From positions 1 to 33,913 of the forward strand of contig JAJZDE010000006.1 in assembly GCA_021828745.1 (NCBI GenBank): a stretch of DNA of 33,913 nucleotides, read 5' to 3'. A program made the position numbers and the translations under genes. The DNA is from Pseudomonadota bacterium. GTDB lineage: Bacteria > Pseudomonadota > Gammaproteobacteria > Burkholderiales > Ferrovaceae. This document shows, piece after piece, positions 1 to 10,075 of this stretch. Each line of letters starts with the position of its first letter. Position 1 is the stretch's first letter. Under the pieces are notes generated by a model. That model made no database searches. It saw only the letters and a program-made list of their open reading frames with translations, and had not been told where the DNA came from.

Positions 1-23
1 ATTCCCATCAGGAGATCGAGAGC

Positions 24-1565
24 ATGCAGTTGAATCCATCCGAAATCAGCGAATTGATCAAGGCGAAGATCCAGAATCTTCCCATCACTGCCGAAGCCCA
101 TACACAGGGAACGGTCGTATCCGTCACGGACGGAATCGTACGGATCCATGGTCTGAATGATGTGATGCAGGGGGAAATGCTGGCCTTCCCGCAAAATACC
201 TATGGTCTTGCCCTGAACCTGGAGCGAGATTCCGTGGGGGCAGTGATTCTGGGAGAGTACGCGCACATCAGCGAAGGAGATACCGTCACCTGTACCGGTC
301 GCATTCTGGAAGTTCCGGTTGGCCCGGAGTTGATTGGCCGGGTGGTGGATGCCCTGGGTAAGCCGATCGATGGAAAAGGGGCGATTGAAGCCAAAGTCTC
401 CTCTCCCATTGAAAAAATTGCACCCGGCGTGATCGAGCGCCAATCGGTGACGCAACCTGTACAAACCGGATTGAAATCCATCGATTCCATGGTGCCCGTG
501 GGTCGTGGACAACGGGAATTGATCATTGGTGATCGGCAAACCGGAAAGACAGCCGTTGCCATCGACACCATCATCAATCAAAAAGGTCAGAACATGACCT
601 GCATTTATGTGGCGATAGGACAGAAGGCCTCGTCGGTCGTCAATGTGGTGCGTAAACTCGAAGAACACGGTGCGATGGCATACACCATCGTGGTGGCTGC
701 GACAGCGTCAGAGTCGGCGGCCATGCAGTTCATAGCCCCCTATTCGGGGTGCTCCATGGGTGAATATTTTCGTGATCGTGGCGAAGATGCTCTGATCATT
801 TATGATGATCTGACCAAACAAGCCTGGGCTTATCGTCAAATCTCCCTGTTGTTGCGCCGTCCACCGGGTCGTGAAGCTTATCCAGGGGATGTTTTTTATC
901 TTCATTCCCGACTGCTGGAACGCGCTGCACGGGTCAATCCGGATTATGTGGAACGGTTGACCAAGGGCGAGGTCAAGGGCAAAACGGGCTCCCTGACTGC
1001 CCTGCCGATCATTGAAACCCAGGCAGGGGATGTGACTGCGTTCGTGCCGACCAATGTGATTTCCATCACCGATGGTCAGATCTTCCTGGAAACGGATTTG
1101 TTCAATGCCGGGATTCGTCCGGCCATCAACGCCGGGATTTCCGTGTCCCGGGTCGGCGGCGCGGCACAGACCAAGGTGATCAAAAAGTTGGGAGGCGGGA
1201 TTCGTCTGGCATTGGCGCAGTACCGCGAACTCGCCGCATTCGCTCAGTTTGCTTCTGATCTGGATGACACGACCCGCAAGCAACTCGAGCGTGGGCGCAT
1301 GGTGACCGAATTGATGAAACAGGCACAATATGCCACCTTGTCTGTGGCTGAAATGGCAGTAACCTTGCATACGGTCAACAAGGGACATTTTGATACGGTT
1401 GAAGTCAAGCGTGCTCTGGCTTTCGAATCCAGTTTGATCGCTTTCCTGAAGAGCAAGTATCCTGCCATCATTGAAAAGATAGCAGCGACCAACGACCTCG
1501 ATAAGGATACTGAGCAGGCCCTGGAAGCAGCAATCGAAGATTTCAAGAAAACCGGCGTGTATTGA
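24..1565 (+). CDS. atpA: ATP synthase F1 subunit alpha
   Basis: Alpha subunit of the F1 catalytic head of the proton-translocating ATP synthase, on the cytoplasmic face of the inner membrane. It forms the alpha3beta3 ring with AtpD and carries the non-catalytic nucleotide sites. The 513 aa length equals the usual family length. The Walker A motif GDRQTGKT is at residues 169-176, and the family signature [12 protein letters not shown] lies in the C-terminal half. The [10 protein letters not shown] stretch after it is typical of betaproteobacteria. The ATG is preceded by AGGAG at 10-14, with good spacing. The window opens in the short gap that normally follows atpH. atpG follows after 22 nt and atpD and atpC after that, so this is the distal part of the atp operon. 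Nothing looks abnormal. Confidence 0.98.
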   Translation: MQLNPSEISELIKAKIQNLPITAEAHTQGTVVSVTDGIVRIHGLNDVMQGEMLAFPQNTYGLALNLERDSVGAVILGEYAHISEGDTVTCTGRILEVPVGPELIGRVVDALGKPIDGKGAIEAKVSSPIEKIAPGVIERQSVTQPVQTGLKSIDSMVPVGRGQRELIIGDRQTGKTAVAIDTIINQKGQNMTCIYVAIGQKASSVVNVVRKLEEHGAMAYTIVVAATASESAAMQFIAPYSGCSMGEYFRDRGEDALIIYDDLTKQAWAYRQISLLLRRPPGREAYPGDVFYLHSRLLERAARVNPDYVERLTKGEVKGKTGSLTALPIIETQAGDVTAFVPTNVISITDGQIFLETDLFNAGIRPAINAGISVSRVGGAAQTKVIKKLGGGIRLALAQYRELAAFAQFASDLDDTTRKQLERGRMVTELMKQAQYATLSVAEMAVTLHTVNKGHFDTVEVKRALAFESSLIAFLKSKYPAIIEKIAATNDLDKDTEQALEAAIEDFKKTGVY

Positions 1566-1587
1566 GCGGGACGAGGAGCACTGAATC

Positions 1588-2463
1588 ATGGCGGGATCAA
1601 AGGAAATCCGGATAAAGATCAAAAGCGTACAAAATACGCGCAAGATCACCAAGGCCATGGAAATGGTGGCTGCCAGCAAAATGCGCAAAGCGCAGGAACG
1701 CATGCGGGCTGCTCGTCCTTACGGTGAAAAAATCCGTAAGGTGGCTTCTCATCTGGCGCAGGCCCATGCCGAATACAAACATCCCTTTTTGGTGACCCGG
1801 GAAAAAATTCAAAATGTGGGCGTTGTGCTGGTGACTTCCGACAAGGGGCTATGCGGTGGGTTGAATTCCAATCTTTTTCGCCACCTGATCAATTCCATGA
1901 AACAGTGGGAACAGCAAGGGGCAAAAATTCGTGCGGCTGCTCTGGGTAACAAGGGGTTGGGTTTCCTGAACCGGATCTCCGTTCCGGTCGTTTCCCATGC
2001 GGTTCAGTTGGGAGACAAGCCTCATCTGGAAAGATTGATCGGACCCCTCAAGGTATTGCTGGATCAGTACATGACAGGTGAGGTGGATGCGGTCTATCTG
2101 GCCTACAATCGCTTCGTCAATACCATGAAACAACAGACCGTCGTGGAAAGGATTCTACCCCTGCCGCAGGAAAAGATTGGCGATGAAACGCGTCAGGAGG
2201 CGGCTGCCTGGGACTATCTCTATGAACCCGATCCACAGGCCGTGATCGATGAGTTGCTCATGCGCTATGTCGAAGCATTGGTCTATCAAGCAGTGGCCGA
2301 GAATATCGCCTCCGAGCAAAGTGCACGGATGGTAGCCATGAAGGCGGCTTCTGATAATGCAGGCACGGTCATCAGTGAATTGCAATTGATTTATAACAAG
2401 TCCCGTCAGGCCGCCATTACCAAGGAACTGTCGGAAATCGTCGGTGGCGCGGCCGCCGTTTGA
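1588..2463 (+). CDS. atpG: ATP synthase F1 subunit gamma
   Basis: Central rotor shaft of F1, which couples rotation of the membrane c-ring to the catalytic beta subunits. The 291 aa length is normal. The N-terminal helix has the hallmark sequence [20 protein letters not shown], and the C-terminal helix ends in [19 protein letters not shown]; these two segments form the coiled-coil shaft. An internal [12 protein letters not shown] motif is also typical. The ATG at 1588 has GAGGAG just upstream. It lies 22 nt after atpA and 38 nt before atpD, inside the atp operon and in the usual order. Confidence 0.98.
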   Translation: MAGSKEIRIKIKSVQNTRKITKAMEMVAASKMRKAQERMRAARPYGEKIRKVASHLAQAHAEYKHPFLVTREKIQNVGVVLVTSDKGLCGGLNSNLFRHLINSMKQWEQQGAKIRAAALGNKGLGFLNRISVPVVSHAVQLGDKPHLERLIGPLKVLLDQYMTGEVDAVYLAYNRFVNTMKQQTVVERILPLPQEKIGDETRQEAAAWDYLYEPDPQAVIDELLMRYVEALVYQAVAENIASEQSARMVAMKAASDNAGTVISELQLIYNKSRQAAITKELSEIVGGAAAV

Positions 2464-2465
2464 CC

Positions 2466-2479
2466 CTATTAATTAATAG
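2466..2479. repeat. 14-bp perfect AT-rich palindrome in the atpG-atpD gap
   Basis: CTATTAATTAATAG equals its own reverse complement. It starts 2 nt after the atpG stop and ends 22 nt before the atpD start. It is strikingly AT-rich compared with the flanking genes. With no loop it is unlikely to be a stable RNA hairpin. It could be a protein-binding site or an mRNA-processing site, but no function can be assigned. Confidence 0.5.
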
Positions 2480-2492
2480 TACTCATCATTAG

Positions 2493-3881
<1,389 letters not shown>

Positions 3882-3893
3882 GGGGAAATCATT

Positions 3894-4319
3894 ATGGCCA
3901 ATGTCATCCATGTGGATGTCGTCAGCGCAGAAGCTGAATTATTCTCCGGGGATGCAGAGTTTGTGGTGCTTCCTGGAGAAGGCGGGGAGTTGGGAATTTA
4001 CCCGCGTCATACGCCATTGATTACTCGCATCAAACCCGGAACGGTCAGGGTTCGTGGGGTGGGAAAGAGTGAGGATGAAATCATTTTCGTGGCCGGTGGT
4101 ATTTTGGAAGTACAACCGGACGGCGTGACGGTGTTGGCTGACACCGCCATTCGTGCCCATGATCTGGATGAAGCCAAGGCTTTGGAAGCGAAACGCAATG
4201 CAGAAGAAGCCTTGCAAAACAAATCCAGTGATGTGGATTATGCCCGTGCTTCTGCCGAGTTGGCTACCGCCGTTGCGCAATTGGCGACCATTCAACGCGT
4301 ACGCAAGGATCATCACTGA
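3894..4319 (+). CDS. atpC: ATP synthase F1 subunit epsilon
   Basis: Small F1 subunit that joins gamma to the c-ring; its C-terminal helices can inhibit ATP hydrolysis. At 141 aa it has the normal two-domain form: an N-terminal beta-sandwich (about residues 1-85, with [24 protein letters not shown]) and a C-terminal helical hairpin rich in Ala, Glu and Lys (about 88-138). The ATG is preceded by AAGGGGAAA. This is the last atp gene. Its TGA (4317-4319) overlaps the proposed CTG start of glmU as CTGA, and its last codons supply the glmU ribosome-binding site. Confidence 0.97.
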   Translation: MANVIHVDVVSAEAELFSGDAEFVVLPGEGGELGIYPRHTPLITRIKPGTVRVRGVGKSEDEIIFVAGGILEVQPDGVTVLADTAIRAHDLDEAKALEAKRNAEEALQNKSSDVDYARASAELATAVAQLATIQRVRKDHH

Positions 4320-5692
4320 ACGCCCCACGCATCACGCCGCTTTATATCGTTGTCCTGGCGGCAGGCCAGGGCAAACGGATGAATTCCGCTTTGCCCAAGG
4401 TTCTGCAGCCTCTCGCTGCAAAGCCTTTACTGGCCCATGTGCTTCAAACTGCCCAGGTTCTCGAGCCCGATAAAGTCATCGTTGTCTATGGACATGGGGG
4501 AGAGGCCGTACGGGCATCTTTTGAAGGCCGGGACTTGACCTGGGTCCATCAGGCAGAACAAAAAGGCACTGGCCATGCCCTTGCTCAAGTTTTGCCCCAT
4601 CTGCCTGCCCAGGGCATCGTCTTGGTCCTGTACGGTGATGTTCCACTGCTTCAACCTCATACACTCGAACAACTGATTCAACCCGCGCGTGATGCACTGG
4701 TTCTTCTGACCCAACATATTCCTGAGCCTGGGGGGTATGGGCGAATTTTGAGGGATGATCGACAGAAGGTGATCGGCATCCGGGAAGAAAAGGATGCGTC
4801 AATCCAGGAAAAACAGATTCATGAAGTCAATACCGGCATCATGGCCATGCCCATCGAGCACGTTTCCCACTGGCTGGAACGATTGACTTGCGCCAATGCA
4901 CAGGGTGAATACTACCTGACGGATATTGTCGCCAGTGCGGTGGCCGACGGGGTGGTTGTCCATACGGCTCAGCCCACCCATGACTGGGAAGCACTGGGTA
5001 TCAACGACAAGCGTCAACTTGCCCGGCTCGAGGGCATCTGGCAACGACACCAGGCTGAAGTCCTTCTCGGCAGCGGGGTGACCATTGCCGATCCTGACCG
5101 TTTGACTTTGCGGGGCACGGTGACCTGTGGTCGAGACGTCATGCTCGATGTAGGGGTCATCCTGGAAGGGGACGTCATTCTGGAGGAGGGGGTCACCATC
5201 GGGCCCTACTGTGTCCTCAAGAATTGCAGAATCGGCGCGGGAACGGTGGTGCAAGCCTATACTCACGTCGAGGGCGCCCAGTTGGGTACAGGTAATCACG
5301 TAGGCCCCTATGCGCGTATTCGTCCCGGAACGATCACGCAACAGGCAGTTCATCTGGGCAATTTTGTAGAAGTCAAGAATTGCACCATTGATCAGGCTTC
5401 CAAAGCCAATCATCTGACGTATCTGGGAGATAGTTCCATCGGCGCAAGAGTCAACGTCGGGGCGGGAACGATCACCTGTAATTATGATGGAGTCAACAAA
5501 CACCGCACCCAGATTGGCGATGATGTATTCATCGGGTCGGATACTCAACTCGTGGCACCTGTCACGGTGGAAGCCGGCGCCACCATCGGCGCCGGGTCCA
5601 CGATCGTCAGGACGGCCCCTGCCGACCAACTGACGCTATCGCGCAGCAGGCAACTGACGGTTCCCCACTGGAAACGCCCGTTCAAAAAGTAA
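4316..5692 (+). CDS. glmU: Bifunctional UDP-GlcNAc pyrophosphorylase / GlcN-1-P acetyltransferase, probable CTG start
   Basis: Makes UDP-N-acetylglucosamine in the cytoplasm for peptidoglycan and lipid A. The N-terminal half is a nucleotidyltransferase and the C-terminal half a left-handed beta-helix acetyltransferase, with hexapeptide repeats, [11 protein letters not shown] and [11 protein letters not shown]. The first ATG in frame (4379) is unusable as a real start: it falls inside the nucleotide-binding motif LAAGQGKRM and would delete LAAGQGKR. The frame is open back to a TGA at 4229, and that stretch contains no ATG, GTG or TTG. CTG at 4316 is the best choice. It has AAGGA at 4305-4309 (6 nt spacing), overlaps the atpC stop as CTGA, and gives 458 aa, against 456 in E. 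coli. ATC (4331 or 4346) or ATT (4280) are weaker options. Function is near certain; the exact start is inferred. Confidence 0.93.
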   Translation: MNAPRITPLYIVVLAAGQGKRMNSALPKVLQPLAAKPLLAHVLQTAQVLEPDKVIVVYGHGGEAVRASFEGRDLTWVHQAEQKGTGHALAQVLPHLPAQGIVLVLYGDVPLLQPHTLEQLIQPARDALVLLTQHIPEPGGYGRILRDDRQKVIGIREEKDASIQEKQIHEVNTGIMAMPIEHVSHWLERLTCANAQGEYYLTDIVASAVADGVVVHTAQPTHDWEALGINDKRQLARLEGIWQRHQAEVLLGSGVTIADPDRLTLRGTVTCGRDVMLDVGVILEGDVILEEGVTIGPYCVLKNCRIGAGTVVQAYTHVEGAQLGTGNHVGPYARIRPGTITQQAVHLGNFVEVKNCTIDQASKANHLTYLGDSSIGARVNVGAGTITCNYDGVNKHRTQIGDDVFIGSDTQLVAPVTVEAGATIGAGSTIVRTAPADQLTLSRSRQLTVPHWKRPFKK

Positions 5693-5714
5693 ACTGCGCA
5701 ACAGTGTGGAATGA

Positions 5715-5732
5715 CACGCCGACTGTGGCGTG
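5715..5732. terminator. Short hairpin between convergent glmU and dsbA
   Basis: CACGCC and GGCGTG form a 6-bp stem around the loop GACTGT, in the 41-bp gap between the convergent ends of glmU and dsbA. Its position suits a bidirectional terminator, but there is no T-run on either side, so intrinsic termination is doubtful. Confidence 0.3.
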
Positions 5733-5733
5733 C

Positions 5734-6384
5734 TCAGCGATGTTTCTTGAGAGTGAGTTCCCGGGTAACCAGTTCATTCAATACAGTGAAAAGCGCCGCA
5801 TTACTGCCGGCCTGAGAGGGTGAAGTGGCATACATGCCATCGACGATGAGGGTGGGCACACCGTCCACGCCATAACTCATGGCCTGCTGATCGCCTTGCT
5901 GCACCTTGGACTGGATGGCAAAGGAGCGGTAGAGCGCAATGAATTTATTGCGATCGACCCCCTGTTTCTGGACCCAATCGAAAAGGTCGTCTTCAGAGAA
6001 CAGGTTGACCTGTTGCTCGTGCAGGGCAGTAAATACCTTTTCCTGAAGGCGGTTGGCCTCATGAAGGGCTTCCAGAGCATAGTAGGCACGGGCCAGCACG
6101 GACCACTGCGAATGTCCAAAGGTCACGGGAACACGGCGGTAGATGACGCCGGCCGGGAGTTTACGTGACCAAGGTTCGAGCAGGGGTGCGAGATGGGCGC
6201 AGTGAGGACAGGCATAGGAGAAAAATTCCAGCACTTCCACAGAGGATCCAGGCAAGGGTGCTTGAGCAACGATCTGGTAATCCTGTCCCGCAGTGGCGGC
6301 TTGAAGTTTGTCCGCCATGGAACCGGTCCATAGAAGGATCCCAGTGCAGGCTAGAAAACGACGACGGGAATGAGGCAAGAGCAT
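5734..6384 (-). CDS. dsbA: Periplasmic thiol:disulfide interchange protein DsbA
   Basis: Thioredoxin-fold oxidase that puts disulfide bonds into exported proteins. The 216 aa precursor has the active site C59-P-H-C62 within FFSYACPHCAHLAPLLEPW, and the cis-proline motif GVPTLIVDG (Pro177). The residues PH between the cysteines are those of classic DsbA. The signal peptide is unusual: SRRRFL at residues 6-11 matches the twin-arginine pattern (S/T)RRxFL. It is followed by a moderately hydrophobic stretch and a likely cleavage near LQAATA, so Tat export is possible. The ATG has a clear AGGAG upstream on the minus strand. It is the last gene after argS and the SPOR-domain gene, 24 nt downstream of the latter. 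Confidence 0.93.
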   Translation of the reverse strand: MLLPHSRRRFLACTGILLWTGSMADKLQAATAGQDYQIVAQAPLPGSSVEVLEFFSYACPHCAHLAPLLEPWSRKLPAGVIYRRVPVTFGHSQWSVLARAYYALEALHEANRLQEKVFTALHEQQVNLFSEDDLFDWVQKQGVDRNKFIALYRSFAIQSKVQQGDQQAMSYGVDGVPTLIVDGMYATSPSQAGSNAALFTVLNELVTRELTLKKHR

Positions 6385-6408
6385 GAGAAGAAACTCCTGT
6401 AGAGAAGG

Positions 6409-7095
6409 CTAATGAGGAATCAGAGAACTGTGACTGGTGGTGGTTTCGCGCAAGACTTGGGCTGGAACTCCATTATCCTTGAGGGATTTGACCAGGGTAC
6501 GGACCTCTTCCACGGAAGAAAATGGGCCGATTCTCACACGATAGTAGAGGGGTTTCCCCTCTACCTGACCAGGTACGACCGTGCTGTCTATGCCCAACAA
6601 AGCCAAGGTGGCACGCTGACTTTCTGCCTCGGAGGATTGACCAAAGGCGCCGGTTTGCACAAAGTAGCGAACCGTTACCGGATGTTGCAATTCATCACTC
6701 AAAGGTGAGGGTATGGAAGTGGCGGGGGTAGAAAGACCGGACGTCGGAGTTTTTTCTTCCACATCGGGGGGTGGGACACCCTCTGTGGCTGGAGTAGGCG
6801 TAGACGTAGTGGGTGCTGATGAAACGGGTGTGGCTGGTGCACCAACTTCACTTCCTTCGGTCACTTGAGACGGAGTCAAAATTCCTCGTTTGGTGAGATC
6901 AGATCCGGTAAGTTTCTCGGGTGTGGCGGAAGGATGTGGGGGGGTATTGCGAGAAGTGATCGGCGAAGAGAGATGGCTGATGTATAGTGCCACTCCCGCC
7001 GCCAGCAGAACACCGCCTGCCAGCCCTATCATGCTTCCGATAAAAAAAGCACTGCCTGGGGTTTTTTCGGGTTTCTTGTTAGATTTCTCAGCCAC
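6409..7095 (-). CDS. SPOR-domain membrane protein (FtsN-like)
   Basis: Bitopic inner-membrane protein of 228 aa. A short basic cytoplasmic tail (residues 1-15) is followed by one transmembrane helix (about 16-40, GSMIGLAGGVLLAAGVALYI). Then comes a Pro/Thr/Ser-rich periplasmic linker (about 41-138) and a C-terminal SPOR domain (about 141-216, YFVQTGAFGQSSEAE...YYRVRIGPFSSVEE). SPOR domains bind septal peptidoglycan stripped of stem peptides, so a cell-division role like that of FtsN or DedD is likely but inferred. The start is GTG (codon at 7093-7095), with GGAG about 7 nt upstream. It lies between argS and dsbA, the arrangement seen in many beta- and gammaproteobacteria. Confidence 0.88.
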   Translation of the reverse strand: MAEKSNKKPEKTPGSAFFIGSMIGLAGGVLLAAGVALYISHLSSPITSRNTPPHPSATPEKLTGSDLTKRGILTPSQVTEGSEVGAPATPVSSAPTTSTPTPATEGVPPPDVEEKTPTSGLSTPATSIPSPLSDELQHPVTVRYFVQTGAFGQSSEAESQRATLALLGIDSTVVPGQVEGKPLYYRVRIGPFSSVEEVRTLVKSLKDNGVPAQVLRETTTSHSSLIPH

Positions 7096-7111
7096 AAGTC
7101 ACTCCAAATAG

Positions 7112-7144
7112 GGATTTCTGCCTGAGAGGATGATAGCAGAATCC
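7112..7144 (-). other. Imperfect hairpin between argS and the SPOR gene
   Basis: On the minus strand GGATTCTGC pairs with GCAGAAATCC (9 bp with one bulged A) around a 14-nt loop. It sits after the argS stop and just before the ribosome-binding site of the SPOR gene. The loop contains TATCAT, a possible -10 box, but no good -35 is visible. It may be an mRNA stability or processing element. Support is sequence complementarity only. Confidence 0.3.
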
Positions 7145-7169
7145 ATGTAATGAAAAGCGGGTCTTCATT

Positions 7170-8954
7170 TTACATTCGATCTGGAGCAGAGACGCCCAAC
7201 AGGCTCAAACCATCCCTCACCACGATCCCGATGGCGCTCAGCAAGGCCATGCGCGCATCTACCTGAGCGGGCTCACCTTCCAGAAAGGGAACCTGGTTGT
7301 AGTAGGCATGAAACTCGGCAGAAAGATCTCGCAAATAAAATGCGACGAGATGGGGGGAAAAGTCGCTGGCGGCCTGTTCCAGAAGTGAGGGATAAGCGTA
7401 CAAAATTTGCAGAATGCGCGTTTCCTCTTCATGAATCAAGGAGTGCAGCACGCTGTTTTCCAGTACAGCCGGATCTCCGCCCCAGCGTTCCAGAACCCTC
7501 TGGATACGGGCATGGGCATATTGAATGTAATACACCGGGTTGTCCTGAGACTGGGAAGTCGCCAGATCCAGGTCGAAATCCAGGTGCTGGTCTGATTTGC
7601 GCAAAACGTAAAATAAACGGGCAGCGTCCCGACCGACCTCGGTACGCAATTCACGCAACGTGATGAATTGCCCCTTTCGGGTGGACATTTGAACTTTTTC
7701 GCCCTGACGGAACAGGCTGACGAATTGAACCAAGGGTACGGAGAGACGTGTGTCATCATAACCCAGTGCGTTCAGGGCTGCCCGGATCCTGGGAATGTAA
7801 CCGTGATGGTCGGCACCCCAGATGTCCACGATGAGATCAAAACCCCGTTCGAATTTACCCACATGGTAGGCAATGTCAGAAGCAAAGTAGGTGTAGAGCC
7901 CGTTTTCCCGCTGGACGACTCGATCTTTTTCGTCGCCAAAGGCCGAAGAGCGAAACCAGCGGGCACCCTTGTCGGTATAGAGGTGCCCGGCATGTTCCAG
8001 ACGGGACACGATGAGGGCTACGGCACCCGAATCAAAGAGGGATTGTTCGGAGAACCAGTCATCGAAGACGACCCCAAACTCTTCGAGATCCTGGCGACAA
8101 TCGGCCAGTTGTTCGGTCAGCACGAAATGGTGCAGCGCCAAGTAAGTTGGTCCCAGAAGTTCCTTCGCCGCAGCAATCAGAGCATCCATGTGGTGCTCTT
8201 CTTCCTCAGGCGGAATGACGATCAGGTCTTCGGTATGAGGGATCTCCAAGATCGACAACAGAGGGTCTTCGCTGACGACCAGGCCGGAAAACCGGCGTAT
8301 GGCCTCCTGTGCCATAATCTCTACATAGTCGCCCTGATATCCGTTATCGGGAAAGGGAAGGGATTTCAGTTGATTGGATTGCTGGAGCGCCCGTAACCAG
8401 GTGGAGACCGTCAGGATGTCCATTTGACGGCCGGCATCGTTGACGTAGTATTCCCTCTGCACCTGGTAACCCACCTTGCACAACAGGTTGGCAACCGAGG
8501 CGCCATAGGCGGCCCCACGGCCGTGACCAACATGGAGGGGTCCGGTAGGGTTGCTGGAAACGAATTCCACCTGTACGCGTTGTCCTGATCCTTTTTGAGA
8601 GGAGCCAAAAAGGTGGCCGCGTTGCAGGATTTCGTGCACGATTTCCTGGCGCGCCTGGGACGTCAAAAAAATATTGATGAAGCCGGGTCCCGCCAGTTCT
8701 ACCCGTTCGATGAGTGCGGATGAAGGCAGTGCCGCGATCAGTTGGGCCGCGATTTCTCGAGGAGGCTGGCGCAACCCTTTGGCGAGTTGGAGGGCGATGG
8801 GGGAAGCAAAATCTCCATGCATGCTCTGACGGGGTCGCTCCAGAACCGGGTGGAGCGTGGGAGCAGAGGAAATCTTCCGGATCGCAGCGCTGAGGAGGGC
8901 ACAGAGACGGGCTTCAAGAGTCTCTTCGGGAGTCGTTACGGAATGGGAAGACAT
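7170..8954 (-). CDS. argS: Arginyl-tRNA synthetase
   Basis: Charges tRNA-Arg with arginine using ATP. This is a class Ia enzyme of 594 aa, a normal length. An N-terminal Add-1 domain (about residues 10-100) contacts the tRNA elbow. The HIGH-type motif is HVGH at 141-144, in SSNPTGPLHVGHGRG. The KMSKS-equivalent is MSTRKG at 423-428, the divergent form usual for ArgRS. A DALR anticodon-binding domain (QYAHARIQRVLERW onward) ends the protein. The ATG at 8954 is 3 nt after the rubredoxin stop and lacks a strong Shine-Dalgarno, so translation is probably coupled to rubredoxin. The SPOR gene follows 74 nt downstream. Confidence 0.98.
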   Translation of the reverse strand: MSSHSVTTPEETLEARLCALLSAAIRKISSAPTLHPVLERPRQSMHGDFASPIALQLAKGLRQPPREIAAQLIAALPSSALIERVELAGPGFINIFLTSQARQEIVHEILQRGHLFGSSQKGSGQRVQVEFVSSNPTGPLHVGHGRGAAYGASVANLLCKVGYQVQREYYVNDAGRQMDILTVSTWLRALQQSNQLKSLPFPDNGYQGDYVEIMAQEAIRRFSGLVVSEDPLLSILEIPHTEDLIVIPPEEEEHHMDALIAAAKELLGPTYLALHHFVLTEQLADCRQDLEEFGVVFDDWFSEQSLFDSGAVALIVSRLEHAGHLYTDKGARWFRSSAFGDEKDRVVQRENGLYTYFASDIAYHVGKFERGFDLIVDIWGADHHGYIPRIRAALNALGYDDTRLSVPLVQFVSLFRQGEKVQMSTRKGQFITLRELRTEVGRDAARLFYVLRKSDQHLDFDLDLATSQSQDNPVYYIQYAHARIQRVLERWGGDPAVLENSVLHSLIHEEETRILQILYAYPSLLEQAASDFSPHLVAFYLRDLSAEFHAYYNQVPFLEGEPAQVDARMALLSAIGIVVRDGLSLLGVSAPDRM

Positions 8955-8957
8955 GAC

Positions 8958-9140
8958 TCAAATTTCAATCAATTCAAAATCTTCCTTGCGTGCCCCGCAC
9001 TCCGGACAAACCCAATTCATGGGGACATCCGCCCAGCGGGTTCCCGGTGCGATGCCGTCCTCGGGAGCGCCCAATTCTTCATCATAAATATAGCCACAAA
9101 TCAGGCACAGCCAGGTTTTATAACCTTGTTCGGAATCCAT
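8958..9140 (-). CDS. Rubredoxin
   Basis: Small cytoplasmic electron carrier with one iron bound by four cysteines. The 60 aa protein has the two standard knuckles: C12-x2-C15-G in WLCLICGYIYDEELG and C45-x2-C48-G in WVCPECGARKEDF. Trp and Tyr around the site and the motif GIAPGTRWADVP are conserved. It is the first gene of the minus-strand group leading into argS, which starts 3 nt later, and it is divergent from thiD. A rubredoxin divergent from thiD is common in betaproteobacteria. Its redox partner cannot be told from this window. Confidence 0.95.
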   Translation of the reverse strand: MDSEQGYKTWLCLICGYIYDEELGAPEDGIAPGTRWADVPMNWVCPECGARKEDFELIEI

Positions 9141-9247
9141 GAGTGTCTCGAATACGTTAGAATGTAACAGCGACGGTCGACGAAATGCGCGAAGCCTGTC
9201 GATCCACCGCCATGATAAAACTTATCCACCCTCAAGAGCAACCATCT

Positions 9248-10075
9248 ATGATGCCTGCCCCCCCTGCCGTTTTGGTGTTTGCAGCCACGGATCCCAGTGG
9301 AGGTGCGGGATTGCAGGCAGATCTGCTGACTCTTTCCAGTATGGGATGCCATCCGTTGTCGGTCGTGACTGGAATTACGGTCCAGGATACGACCGGGGTC
9401 GAGGATGTTCTGGCGATGGATGCGGAATGGGTGGTGGATCAGGCGCGATGTATTCTGGAAGATGTGCCTGTGGCAGTATTCAAATTGGGAGTTCTGGGCA
9501 GTGTGGAAATCATCGCCGCCATTGCTGAAATCGTCGCCGATTATCCTGAAGTGCCTCTGGTACTCGATCCGGTATTGACCAGTGGACGGGGCGACGAATT
9601 GGCCAACGAGGAAATGCTCGAGGCGCTGCGCGATCTGATCCTGCCCCAAACCTCTCTGGTCACTCCGAATGTCATGGAATTGATGCGTCTGGCTTATGAT
9701 GAGGCGCCTGAAGAAGAACGTCCTGATTATGCGCGCGCAGCCATGGAAGTATTGGAAAGCGGTTGCGAATTCGTTCTGGTGACTGGGACTCACGCACCAG
9801 GCGTGCAGGTGGTCAACACGTTGTATGGACGAGAGGGCGTCATCCGTTCCGATCGTTGGGAACGGCTTCCGGGCAGTTACCACGGTTCCGGATGTACGCT
9901 GAGCAGCGCCATCGCTGCCAGTCTGGCGCAGGGGCTACCCATTCCGGAAGCGGTGGCGGAAGCGCAGGACTATACCTGGCAAACCTTGAAAGAAGGTTAT
10001 CGTCTCGGTATGGGACAGATCATTCCTGATCGCCTTTTCTGGGCGCGGGAGGAACCGCGCAACGATGTCCATTGA
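9248..10075 (+). CDS. thiD: Hydroxymethylpyrimidine/phosphomethylpyrimidine kinase
   Basis: Phosphorylates HMP and HMP-phosphate to HMP-diphosphate, the pyrimidine half of thiamine. It is a ribokinase-fold protein with FAATDPSGGAGLQADLLTL at the N-terminus, TVQDTTGV, VLDPVLTSGRGDEL, and the anion-hole motif HGSGCTLSSAIAA near the C-terminus. The start is chosen at 9248: homology begins here, and AAGAG lies at 9234-9238. That gives 275 aa. The frame stays open upstream to ATGs at 9185 and 9212, but those would add a non-homologous N-terminus. A TAGAAT -10-like box lies at 9158-9163 without a good -35. The 3' end overlaps thiE by 11 nt, so the two enzymes that supply and use HMP-PP are coupled. 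Confidence 0.95.
   Translation: MMPAPPAVLVFAATDPSGGAGLQADLLTLSSMGCHPLSVVTGITVQDTTGVEDVLAMDAEWVVDQARCILEDVPVAVFKLGVLGSVEIIAAIAEIVADYPEVPLVLDPVLTSGRGDELANEEMLEALRDLILPQTSLVTPNVMELMRLAYDEAPEEERPDYARAAMEVLESGCEFVLVTGTHAPGVQVVNTLYGREGVIRSDRWERLPGSYHGSGCTLSSAIAASLAQGLPIPEAVAEAQDYTWQTLKEGYRLGMGQIIPDRLFWAREEPRNDVH

Noticed and set aside
4379..4381. First in-frame ATG as the glmU start
   Set aside because: Starting here removes the essential LAAGQGKR nucleotide-binding residues, so the protein would lack pyrophosphorylase activity.
9222..9230. DnaA-box-like TTATCCACC near thiD
   Set aside because: One mismatch, single copy, in coding-like surroundings without AT-richness.
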